Shown here: positions 34,453-55,400 of the stretch, piece by piece | Layout of the letters: every line of letters begins with the position of its first letter | Position numbering within the stretch: position 1 is the stretch's first letter | The notes under the pieces: model-generated | The model's database searches: none | Told to the model about the DNA's origin: nothing | Seen by the model: only the letters and a program-made list of their open reading frames with translations | From: Leptasterias polaris | Lineage: Eukaryota; Echinodermata; Asteroidea; Forcipulatida; Asteriidae | Length of the DNA stretch: 64,000 bases | Reading direction: 5' to 3' | Assembly: GCA_037783415.1 (NCBI GenBank) | Contig: JAZGTN010000064.1 | Coordinates: 4,389,001-4,453,000, forward strand | Translations under genes and position numbers: made by a program

Positions 34453-35515
34453 AGATACATCGCAAAATTGCCAGCGTCCTCATTAAGAAAGTGGGGGGAA
34501 AAGTACAAGTCTCTAAATTGTAAAACTTGTAAAATGCCATTGTGTTTGTCACCCTTCCAGTGTTGACATCCTAAAACACCAAATGAAGTCACATTGTAAA
34601 TAAATAGGTCTGTGCATTTGTGTACAGGAATTTTATTTAGTTCATTACTGAGTTTTGATGATATTCAACCAAAATGGCATTAAATTTGAACTTTTGATGC
34701 ACAGCTTCATCTTTGGAATGTACAGACCGATTTGTTGTTAAAAACAGCGACTTAAGCAATTTTTGTTCACCGGGAAGGCTTTTTAAACTTATTGTGTTTG
34801 TTTATCATTTAAATGTAATTTTGATATTTGTACACTTCTGAATTTTTTGTAAATATCGCTCAAAAATTTAGGTCCAAACTTCAAGGTTTTGAAAAACTAG
34901 AAACACTTCAGCCATTGATGGCGTGCATCAAAAAACGTCAATAATTTGACGTCATGTGGGGGAGTTTGCATTGTTATACCTCCGTGCTGCAACAAAGTGG
35001 CTATACAAATGGTGCTCCCACACAACATGTAGCATGAGTTTCTTTCAGAAAATAACAGAAGGATTTTTGAAAATGATTGATTTTTGCACGGTAAAATGTT
35101 TTTTTAATCCTCATGTGAACTCAATTTCCTTATTGATTGAAAACATTTAAATTGAACTTACGCAAAGATCACTCGTTGCCGTTTTCGTCAAGTAGGTCTT
35201 AAATATCCAACGACATTGTGTTTCAAATTATTTCACTCTGAAAGAGTGTAAAATAGAATGGCATTTTACATCGTTTTTAACATGAGGTTAGAGATTTGTA
35301 ACTTATTTCCTTTCCCATTAGGGACTCGTTGTTTAATAAAATAAGTGAATCACAACACTGAACTTGACCTTGGAGACATAGCTGCAAATTATATTCAGCT
35401 GCTGAGAAAATTTAGATATTCAATGGTTTACTTTGAATAGGCATGAAACAGTCTCAGGTACATTGGAGACGAACATTTTAGAAATCAATCTTAAACGTAC
35501 AAATATTGTCACACA
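34453..35515. other. Intergenic DNA, weakly repeated
   Basis: A/T-rich sequence. A block around 34930-35040 (TTGACGTCATGTGGGGGAG, GTGGCTATACAAA, GTGCTCCCACA) resembles the reverse strand of 63250-63330 and is probably an old repeat. No genes seen. Confidence 0.35.
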
Positions 35516-35518
35516 AAT

Positions 35519-36330
35519 ACAGGGAAAGTATACGTTTGGTAATCACTCTTAAAATTAATGGCAGTAAAAAACTTACTTGGTTAGAAGTACAGCTTTCGAT
35601 AGTATAAAGCATTTTGAGAATCATTTCACTTCAAGCTAATGTGGTTATGGAAAAAGATATCAGGTTTTATGCCCCAAAATTTGAATCTGAGAAACTCTTC
35701 TGTCAGAAACGTTCCTCAGATTGTGTATTCCTATTGGGATTATCCTTCCTGCGTGGACATATTCGCTCCGGTTTTTCGGCGATATCTCCAAAACGCGACC
35801 ACCTTTTGAAGTGAAATTTGTACAGGTTAGTTTTATTGTATATATCTACTAAGCCTGGGCGACTAGTGTCAAAGTCGCGACTATTGATTGATTAGTCGAG
35901 TCGTGACTACCGTTTTTCAACTACTCGATTAATCGCGCCGACACGACTACTACAAAAATAGTCGCGACTACTACAAAAATAGTCGCGACTACTTGCTTGA
36001 TGAACGAATTGTGTCGCTCACGACTACATAATTTACTTACGAAACACAATTAAGACATCAGTGACACAATCCTCCAATCCTTTCAGCGTGAATTTTACTA
36101 TATTGCGCCTGCGGCAAGCAATAAAATGCATCATGGGAATTATTAGTGGAAAAATTAGTCGCGACTAGTGTCCTTGCCGCGATTATTTGAGGCGCGACTA
36201 GTTGAGTAGTAAATTTCATTAGTCGCCCAGGCTTAATATCTACATTATGTAGGATTAAAACAATCTAACAGTTCCAAAAACCAAAGGTATACTTTGCCTC
36301 TAAAGGTAAGGTCAAACTTTGGTAATGACC
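35519..36330 (+). repeat. 440-bp dispersed repeat interrupted by a hAT MITE
   Basis: The left part (GGGAAAGTATACGTTTGG through TATATCTAC) and right part (ATATCTACATTATGTAGG through AAGGTATACTTTGCC) together match 12905-13345. They are separated exactly by the 386-bp element at 35850-36235. Confidence 0.75.
35850..36235 (+). mobile_element. 386-bp hAT-type MITE with 8-bp target duplication, nested in an older repeat
   Basis: The termini are TAAGCCTGGGCGACTA and TAGTCGCCCAGGCTTA, a 16-base inverted match with one mismatch at most. The flanks are ATATCTAC at 35842-35849 and again at 36236-36243, an eight-base duplication as hAT transposases make. The interior is packed with TAGTCGCGACTA-type palindromes. 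The uninterrupted family copy at 13226-13240 shows the empty site. Confidence 0.9.
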
Positions 36331-36479
36331 TTGAAAAACATTTGTGTAATTTCTATCTGTCATAAAGATGGTAATCATAGTAAGCATCCTTCAAAATTAT
36401 TTCATCTGAAATGCCCCCGTTAATTAGAAAATCAATAACAGTATGCCAACAAATTTGAAACACCAAACGTCACCTCAAC

Positions 36480-36960
36480 GCAAGTTTTGGAGATTCAAAT
36501 TCCCGTGGTGTCCGTTTGTGAATGCTGCGGCCAGAGGTTAGGTTGGTACCCGCATTCACCTAGCTAAACAAGAAGGGATTCAACGTTCTTGTTGAAAATA
36601 CTGTGGCAGGTTTTTGTTTTTCTCAACAAGTAGACACTGTAATCAGCTGAAACTTTCACAGGTAACTTCTATAGATAGGTTGCAGTATGACGTAAGTCGG
36701 CCATCTTTACGGGCAATTCGGAACAAACAGTCATGCGTTACGCGTGAGAACGGCGTGCAGCACGCGCACATTTCACAAAACTCATTGCATGATTGGTTAG
36801 TAAATGACGCGGCTGCGTTAATAATTTGAGCGCTTGACGCGCCTGCAAGCCAAAATGCGATTTGCCCGTAAAGATGGCGTCTACTGGGAACTATCTATTG
36901 TATCTTTCTTGATCATTTGGCCTATAAATTAGCATTACGTTGACAAAAACCAATAACCCT
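36480..36960 (+). repeat. Dispersed repeat (GGTTGGTACC family), copy 2, carrying a MITE
   Basis: The blocks GAATGCTGCGGCCAGAG, GGTTGGTACCCGC, AAGTAGACACTGTAATCAGC and TTGTATCTTTCTTG match 33465-33690 and 56510-56780. Between GGTAACTTC and TTGTATC the 222-bp MITE has been inserted. Confidence 0.65.
36674..36895 (+). mobile_element. 222-bp TA-flanked MITE, copy 2
   Basis: Same element as 17353-17574: identical length, GATAGG...CTATC ends, flanked by TA (36672-36673, 36896-36897). Comparison with the empty copy of the host repeat (GACTTTTATTGTATC at 33612) confirms a TA insertion. Confidence 0.9.
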
Positions 36961-37029
36961 ACCTTTAACGAACTTTGAACTTTAAACTCTATTTTTGTAT
37001 ACTATATTGTATTTATATATACCAAGGGG

Positions 37030-37190
37030 TGTACACGGCACACAAGCAAGACAGTATTTTTCATCACTGCAATAACCTATCTTTCTGAAAGTATGTATAT
37101 ACTCAGCGCCTTGAGTACCTTGTTTGGTAGATACGTGCGCTATATAAGACTTCGATATTATTATTTATATTATTATTTAATTGTTTTTGT
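37030..37190 (+). mobile_element. CR1/L2-like retrotransposon 3' tail
   Basis: GCGCCTTGAGTACC, then GTGCGCTATATAAGAC and an ATTATTATTTATATTATT tail, the usual end of CR1/L2-like elements. No coding part remains. Confidence 0.55.
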
Positions 37191-37294
37191 TATCATAAAA
37201 TTCACCATTCAAAATGAAGCTTTCATCTTGCCGATTGTTCTAACTGATACATACTGGCATATCTGAATTTTTCATATAATAAAAGAATGCATAT

Positions 37295-37300
37295 TTTATT
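37295..37300 (-). terminator. Candidate GOT1 polyadenylation signal
   Basis: AATAAA on the minus strand, about 335 bases downstream of the GOT1 stop codon. Plausible spacing; no transcript support available. Confidence 0.4.
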
Positions 37301-37634
37301 GTAATTATCCCTCAACCTTGATCAATATTGTGAATTTTTGGTTTGTATAATATCAATTTCTCTTAAAATTCCCTGATTGGATGAGGATATAATGTACCTG
37401 TATTATCTTTTCATGTTCAAAAATTAGGGCTAGATAAAATGTTATTGCTATTATTATAATCTATCAAACTACTTGGTAACCAGAATAAGGTTACCAGCCA
37501 AAATCCAATGCCACATGTACCATCAGTGACTGTGGCTGGCATCCTGCTTATTTCGGCTGAGCAGAATTGTTAAAAGCCACTGAGACCTCACTGAATTTGG
37601 CGGCGTAGCTTTGATGTTCCCGTGGCCCTTGGGA

Positions 37635-48293
<10,659 letters not shown>

Positions 48294-49024
48294 GGTTTTT
48301 AGTTGGACCGGCAAAATGATGCTGGGATGATGCGGAGATCAAGAGAGCTCACAGAGAGAGAGAGCAACGAGAGGATGGATCCAGACGCGTGGGGAGTTTA
48401 TATTTTGTTGGGGAGGCAAATCACGCGACAATCAGCTGACGAGGCGGGTGCCCAACTTGCTGCACGTAAGCCACACACCATGAATAATTGAAATTCAGAA
48501 AAGAGCCGGAGCTAGCCAGTCTCGAAACCTCTCGTTTTACTGCTGTTTAGACAGTTCCATTAAGTTGACCGCCGAAATTTGATAAACATTAATGCGTGCA
48601 TTAAGTAAATTACGCTCCAGATTTCAACAAATATCAAACAAGTTGTTTAAATTTTACAATATTGTAAGTAATAAATCCATATTTTAGTGAAATAATTGTG
48701 AAAGGAAGTCAAGCAAGAAAGTTGTGTATTTGATTTACCCCTATAAACAAATGGGAAAGTCCGATTTCAGAAATCCCCCATAACCGACAGTGGCGGCCGT
48801 TTTGAATGCATTGACCAAGAATTCAACATTTCGTTTTTGATTCTGCAATAAATAGAAGCAAATATCGAAGTAAGTATTTTGTTGTTATACTTAAATTGGG
48901 CTTATAGCATACTCTCGTGGATTAAAAGCCTCATATTTTGAAGTATTTATTCATGAAAATGTGACAAATTTATTTTGTCAACAGTAACACACACGACAAA
49001 CTAGTAGGCCCCCCCTAGTAGTAG
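48294..49024. promoter_or_regulatory. GOT1 promoter side of the GOT1/NCAPG divergent interval
   Basis: Sequence just 5' of the GOT1 start codon. It has a GAGAGAGAGAG stretch (minus-strand CTCTCTCTC) near 48352 and a GC-rich patch (ACAGTGGCGGCCGTTTTG) near 48790. No TATA box is evident. The function is inferred only from position. Confidence 0.3.
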
Positions 49025-50042
49025 TACAGTCGTTTGACCAGTTCTGGATCACGTTTTGAATTCACGTTGTTTTTTGCTGCAATCTCTTTGAAATCTTAAA
49101 CAAAAAAGTTGATCAGTTTACCTAAACATGTCATAAAACTCACCAAGTAGTCACTGACAAAAAATGATTAGTACTTTTGAAGAGGCTTTGAGAAAAGTTT
49201 CGTCACCTGTTTGACCAGTTCAGGATCAGTTGAATCTATTCTGAATCAGTAGCGTGCCCTTTATTGCAAACCCATACTCCCATTCATAAAACTGTCTCTC
49301 AAGGACAAGAAACTTCAGAAGTGTGTTGGCATGGACTTGGACTACCTTTCTTAAGTGAATGTCATGCAAGTGTCTTCAACAGCAGCGCAAAAACCCAGCG
49401 ACAAAAACACAAAACAACAGCAAAGGAGAATGTAAAAGTGAAGCGCATCTAAAAGCATTATTGACCCCTCCAAGTTTCATTTTCTCAAAAAAAATCAAAA
49501 ATCTACAAGAATTTGTATCTCAAAAGCAATAGATAAACTTTCTACTGCAGCAGTATGATTTTACCTCACTTAGTAAGTTAGTGCGGCACCATTTGACAAA
49601 ATGAGATGTTGAGTGATCCCGAACTGGTCAAGGGTACGATGCCCCCCCAAAGATGATTTGGGTAATTTTGTCTTCTCAAAAAAACAAGACGACTGCTCAG
49701 TATTTACAGGAAATATTGTTTACACATTCTTAGCATTTTACATAAATGTTTTTTGCCCTGGCGTTCCAATTCTGATGGTGAGAAGTTTTAACAGCGTTTT
49801 TCAACCAACATTTTAAAACAAAATAATGATCAATTTCGCAGACAAACTTCCGGAAATTGGCCATAATTTATTTGCCGATGATGTTTGGCACCTTTATTTT
49901 GGGTTTGTTGGTTTAATGGATGTTATTCTTCACATGTGTCAACAGAAATTGGTAATGTGAGAAGTAATGTAATTATTTGGTTATTGCAAAGTTGAAGTGA
50001 TCCCGAACTGGTCAATGATCCCGAACTGGTCAAATGACTGTA
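49025..50042 (+). mobile_element. Tc1/mariner-type MITE, copy 1 (1.02 kb)
   Basis: It starts TACAGTCGTTTGACCAGTTC and ends GAACTGGTCAAATGACTGTA, an inverted terminus with one mismatch, with TA as the probable duplicated target. The motif TTGACCAGTTCNGGATC recurs at the left end, near 49211, inverted near 49616, and twice at the right end (about 49998-50035). No transposase frame is present. Confidence 0.85.
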
Positions 50043-50100
50043 GTAGTACTAGTAGTACGTAACTAGTAGTACTAGTAGTACTTAGTAGTACTAGTAGCAT
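50041..50100. repeat. AGTAGTACT trinucleotide-palindrome tract
   Basis: TAGTAGTACTAGTAGTAC-like sequence directly follows copy 1. Similar tracts at 4325-4360, 4500-4525, 49013-49026 and 50235-50255 indicate a common low-complexity motif in this genome. Confidence 0.7.
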
Positions 50101-50627
50101 CATAGCATGAGTAGTAAACATGCAACAATGACAAACTCAGTCATGTCAGTCAAAGTTGAAATTGCGGGTAGCTGTCGATCTGTCCATGAGTCCTGTACTG
50201 TCCATGCCCTTCTTGCTAGCTAGAATCTTGCTTGTGTAGTAGTAGTACTATGTAGTAGAAGTCTTGGGTCGGTAGAAAGCCAACTTACTTGACTCGTCTC
50301 GTTATAAACTAAACTTTTGAAGTACAACTGTACATGTACTACTGATTCGTACTACTACTAGGGGCCTACATATATATGTAGTAATTTACTAATTTACTAA
50401 GCTAAGGTATTAAGTAAAGACTAGTTTAGGGTTAGACCCTTTATTTTAAAATTTAGCTGCAGACAATGTTATTTGTTACTGTTTAGTGTTATTCATAATT
50501 GTTGACCCCACTTTTGTGGCCAAGGTCTGCTGTGCTACCCGCAGACGCAGACAATGTTTGAACATGGATGATGGAGGAATGAAAGCATTAATTAAGAGGA
50601 GCACTTATTTAACTTAAGTAATCCTGG

Positions 50628-51454
50628 TACAGTCGTTTGACCAGTTCCGGATCACTTTTTGAATTCACGATGTTTTTGTTGCATTCTCTTTAACATTTTA
50701 AACAAACAAAAGTCGATCAGTTTACCTAAAACATGTCATATCATTCACCAAGTATCCATTGGCAAAAAATAAGTAATACTTTTGAAGTGGATTCGAGAAC
50801 AGACCGTCACCCATTTGACCAGTTCCGGATCGGTTGATTCTATTCTGAATCGGTAGTACGCCCTCTATTGCAAACCAATACTCCCAATCCCATTCATAAA
50901 GCTGAAAATACATGCAACGGTATCGATGGCTGTTGGATGAAGTACATAGTTTTACATTCCTTGAAATATAAAAATGATTTTAACTAACTGAGTGCGCCAC
51001 CATTTGACGCACCAACATATTGAGTGATCCGGAACTGGGCAAGGGTACGATGCCTCCCAACAAACGATTTCGGTAATTTAATCTCATAAAAAAAAAAAAA
51101 ACGCCTGCTCAGTATTTACGTGAAATATTTTGTACACATTCTTACCATTTTACATAAATTTTATTCACCCTGGCGTTCAAATTTGAAAGGTGAGAAGTTT
51201 TAACAGCGTTTTTCAACCAACATTTTTGGGCGTAAATAATGATCATTATCGCCGACAAACTTCAGAAAAATTACCATAATTTATTTGTCGATGATGTTGG
51301 TCACCTTATTTTGGGTTTGTTGGTTTATTGGATGTTATTATTCACATGTATCAACAGAATTTGGTAATGTGAGAAGTAATATAATTATGTGATTGTTGCA
51401 AAGTTTAAGTGATCCGGAACTGGTCAATGATCCGGAACTGGTCAAACGACTGTA
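50628..51454 (+). mobile_element. Tc1/mariner-type MITE, copy 2 (827 bp)
   Basis: The ends TACAGTCGTTTGACCAGTTC and GAACTGGTCAAACGACTGTA are perfect inverted repeats over 20 bases. Internal order and motifs match copy 1, with the CAGTTCCGGATC motif at about 50816, inverted at 51025, and doubled at the right end. It is shorter than copy 1 by internal deletions and lies 585 bases from it in the same orientation. Confidence 0.9.
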
Positions 51455-51536
51455 ATAACAAGAAAGAAAAAAATTAATCAAGGTTTTTCCAGTACTTGAT
51501 TATGTTACTTGTTAGTTTTGAAATTGAATTGGTTAA

Positions 51537-52058
51537 GGCCAAGTAAAATAAATAACATGTTGCTCTTCCGGACTTTTTAAAAAGTTGGTGAGGGAGGTCC
51601 TTGTTACAATGTACTATTTGTTATTTTCAAATTTTTTGTTATTTTTTCAAGATGGCCACCATGTCTAAGATGGCCGCCATATCTAAGATGGCCGCCATAT
51701 CGTATTTGAAGATGGTTTTATGGTTTTATGAGCATGTTCTGTATGTCCTCAAATTCTGTTTAAAGTTGCCATGTGTGTTTCTGTGTCCATTTCGATACAT
51801 ATTGTTATTCTTTCCAAGAGTTCTTCTTGCTTTTGCTCCAAAATTATTCTGTGTGTGTGGCATCACGTCCTGGTGCAAAGATCTCGTTCAAAAAAGAACT
51901 GTGGCATGCAAACATTTCGAAAAATTAGGATTTTCTCACGATTGCGTTGTGGAAGTAACATTTTTTGTAGGCCTACATGCAACAAAGATGATGAAATTGC
52001 TCAATAAAAATGGATACATTTGAAATAGCTCTCAATATGTAAATTTATTTCAAAGAAG

Positions 52059-52090
<32 letters not shown>

Positions 52091-52168
52091 CAAGTAACAA
52101 AAAATTTGGTGCGGCCTCTAAAATCAGAGCGGGCGGGACGAGCAACATGTTATTTATTTTACTTGGCC
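51537..52168 (+). mobile_element. PIF/Harbinger-type MITE (632 bp)
   Basis: The left end GGCCAAGTAAAATAAATAAC and right end GTTATTTATTTTACTTGGCC are perfect inverted repeats extending to GAGCAACATGTT. The element is flanked by TAA on both sides (51534-51536, 52169-52171). A three-base TWA duplication with GG-starting termini is typical of PIF/Harbinger elements. The interior contains AAGATGGCCGCCAT motifs (51648-51712) and a long T run (about 52060-52086). It ends 290 bases before the NCAPG start codon. Confidence 0.88.
51648..51712 (+). promoter_or_regulatory. Tandem AAGATGGC (YY1-like) motifs inside a MITE
   Basis: Three consecutive units: AAGATGGCCACCATGTCT, AAGATGGCCGCCATATCT, AAGATGGCCGCCATATCG, then GAAGATGG. 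AANATGGCNGCC is the YY1 consensus. They lie about 750 bases 5' of NCAPG. Any regulatory role is inference. Confidence 0.4.
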
Positions 52169-52460
52169 TAATAGGAGCTGAGACAGCCTCATTTGATAAG
52201 TTGTCCCAATACTATGCATGCAACAACTCAATGAGGAGCTGTACTTACGAACATGAAGTCTGCAATGCTGTTTGTAAAGCTTCTAACTAAGGCCTCTTTG
52301 AAGCTTTGCGTTCACTTTCATTCACTGGAGGGGGGGGTGCAGTGTCAAAATTAATTAATTTGAATGTGTTTGTTAGAATTGTATTGCATTTTATCCTTTT
52401 TTATAATTTGTAATTTCGATAAATTATTTATTTAAATTTTTTTTCTCGTTCAGCTCCACC

Positions 52461-55400
52461 ATGCCTAGCAAAAAAGGTAAAACACTGTTGGAAGCTTTTG
52501 GAGAGTGTCAAAATGGAGTGCACAACCATGCCAAGCTCACCACAGCGCTACGAAGCACGTATGACAAGGTATATCATTTTATCAAATTGTGTTGGCTTAA
52601 AAATAAAGTATTCGGTAGGCCTATGTGAGAACTGTCTTTACCAGACTACTATCATGTATTTCCTGTTTACAAATCAACAGCTGGAAGACAAGTCAGCATT
52701 CCATCAGGAGTTTTTAGGCTACTTCAAGCATGCTTTGATCATCTTCAAGCGAGAGCCTGCTGTTGAACGAACTCTGGACTTTGTTGCCAAGTTTGCAGCA
52801 TCGTTTGGCACAGCGGAGGACTCTGGGGAAGAAGAAGAGGCGGAGGAATCGGCAGACACACCTGACAACAACTTCCTGCTGTTCCTCTTTGCATTCCTGT
52901 TCAAGGTTGGTTAAACTATGAAGACACACCTCCATAGAATCAATAAAAAAGACATACAGTATACAGAACATTAGGTATATATATAACTATATATCACTCG
53001 TCTGCTCAGAACTATAGGGTCATTAATTGCAATTTCATATTTGTAATAATCAATTTTATAAATTTGAAAAAAATAAACCAAAATCAACAAGGGAATGTTT
53101 TACTTGGAAAATGAATGTTTCTTTTTGCCAAACATATACTTTGAAGACCACTCTTGATCAATAAACTCCATTTACCAGGAGCTCCAAAATGTGCAGAAAC
53201 AACTTTATGAAACCCATACAAATTGCACTAACGACCTTATAGTTCTGTGCAGACGCACTGATTTATTTGTTCTGTTGGCTGCCATGCCAAAGCCATTAAT
53301 TTGGACTAAGACTAATACTTGTTTTAAAATGTTTTCCCTTTGAAGAATCACAATGCCCAGGACCGAGCTGTTCGCTTCCGCATCTGCCAAATGATCAACA
53401 AGTTATTGATCAGCCTCGGCGACAATGCGCAGATAGACGAAGACCTCTTTGAGCAGATCTACGATTGCATGCTGATTCGTCTGCACGACAAGTTCCCCGC
53501 TGTACGGACCCAGGCCGTGACTGCTGTGTCCAGGCTGCAAGACCCAAACGACGCCGACTGTCCGGTTATAACCAGTAAGAGGCATCTCATTGTTCAATGA
53601 TGACTTGGGGGGGTCCACAGACAGTAATTGGACAGGCTGGGATGTTGCAAAATGCACAGTGCTTGAAATACCCGCTGTCCATTAAATTTACCGTTGAAGG
53701 GTTTTCCTTAGACTGGCACTTGGTTTAGAACCCAATGGTTTCATGGGATAGACATTATTATACATGCAAGGACGCGTAACTTCCAGAGCAATCATGCTGA
53801 TAGTGTCTGTAACATACACAAGTGGTGTGTGCACAAGTTCACGCGCACACGCAACCTTACGGATCAGGTTTGTGATGGGATCTTGCTATTGTTCTATTCT
53901 TCCCTTTTCTGAAGAATTCCTCTGTGGGGTCCAAGTTGAACAAAGAAAACTTGTTGGGGTCCTTGTTCCATTGGTTAAAAAGGGTCCTTCTGTTAGCCCA
54001 ATGCAATGCAAGGTCAAAGGTACTTCTGGCAGGATACTGCCATGCTCTAAAAGCTGGTATCTGGCACTATTCACAAGCCTAAAGTAGATATTCACATGTT
54101 ACTGCAAACCGAATATACATTAATGTATAATAGTAATACAAAATAAATGTGTTTACTTGCAGCCTATTTGCATCTGATGAAGTTTGACGGCAGCTATGAG
54201 GTCCGCCGTGCTGTTCTCATCAACATCACCATGTCCACCAAGACGGTCCCTCAGATTCTCGAGCTGACCCATGACGTCAAAGACGTGATCAGGAAGACGG
54301 CTTATCAGGTTTGTGTTGGTCGTTGCTGTGTCATAGCCGTGGAAATTATAACTTAAAAAAGACAATGTACAACATTGGTAATTGTCAAAAACCAGTGTCC
54401 TCGCTTGATGTGACCCAACAGATACATGAAATAACAAACCTGTGGAAAGTTTAAGCTCAATCGGTCTTCGGAGTCATGAGAAAACAGTGAAAAACCCCAT
54501 AATATGTTTTCACTGTTTTTAAACATTGGATTTTATCACCAGTGATAAAGACTAATTGTTGTACTCATTTCCTAAAAACTATTGCATTTCAAGAAAAATT
54601 ATTTCAAGGGAAGTTTTCCACCATGACCATCTTTATACCATGTAAGTTATGTGCAAATCTGTGAACATTTATATTTTCAATCTTACCAATGTTGTACACA
54701 CCCTTTAACTCACTATGACCAAAATAGCACCGAGCTGACCGTATTGGAATTCCTTTCAGATCTTAGCTGAGAAAGTGCACATCAAAGCGCTGACCATCGC
54801 CCAACGTGCCCGCTTGCTACAAGATGGCCTTACTGATCGTGCAGGTACAATACTCATCTCTTTGGGTTTTTGAGTAGTTACTTAAACATGTATCAAGAAG
54901 AGAAAATGTTGTCCCTGGACCTTAAGATTTCCTTGAGAGATAAAGCCGTCACCAACTAAAGAAGCTGTAGCCTTGTTTTGGTATCCAACCAAAAGGCTTA
55001 GGTCACAGAACTGCTTTGCAATTAAAATTTGATTATTCAACCGGGTTACCAGCCAAATCACCATGCAGCGAATACTGCTTCTGACTGGCTCCCTGGTAAT
55101 ATCTGATTAGCAAATAAAATTGTTAGCAATTTTTTCAGCTTCAGGAATGATGGGGCATCCTCTTGACCAAGGGGAGAACCAGTTCCACTACAAGTTTTTC
55201 TGCACTTTTGATGGAAATAAATTCTACCCCTGCCCCTTGCTAAGGTTGTGGATCTACGTTTATTTTCCCCAAATGGTTAAACGGAACTTGTGACTTCCTT
55301 TGAACCGCTTAACCGTTTCTACATTCCAATCCAAACTATGAGCGATCTGTTAAAGAAGCAAATGTCAACATACTTTCCAGGATTTACCTGGAATGAAAAT

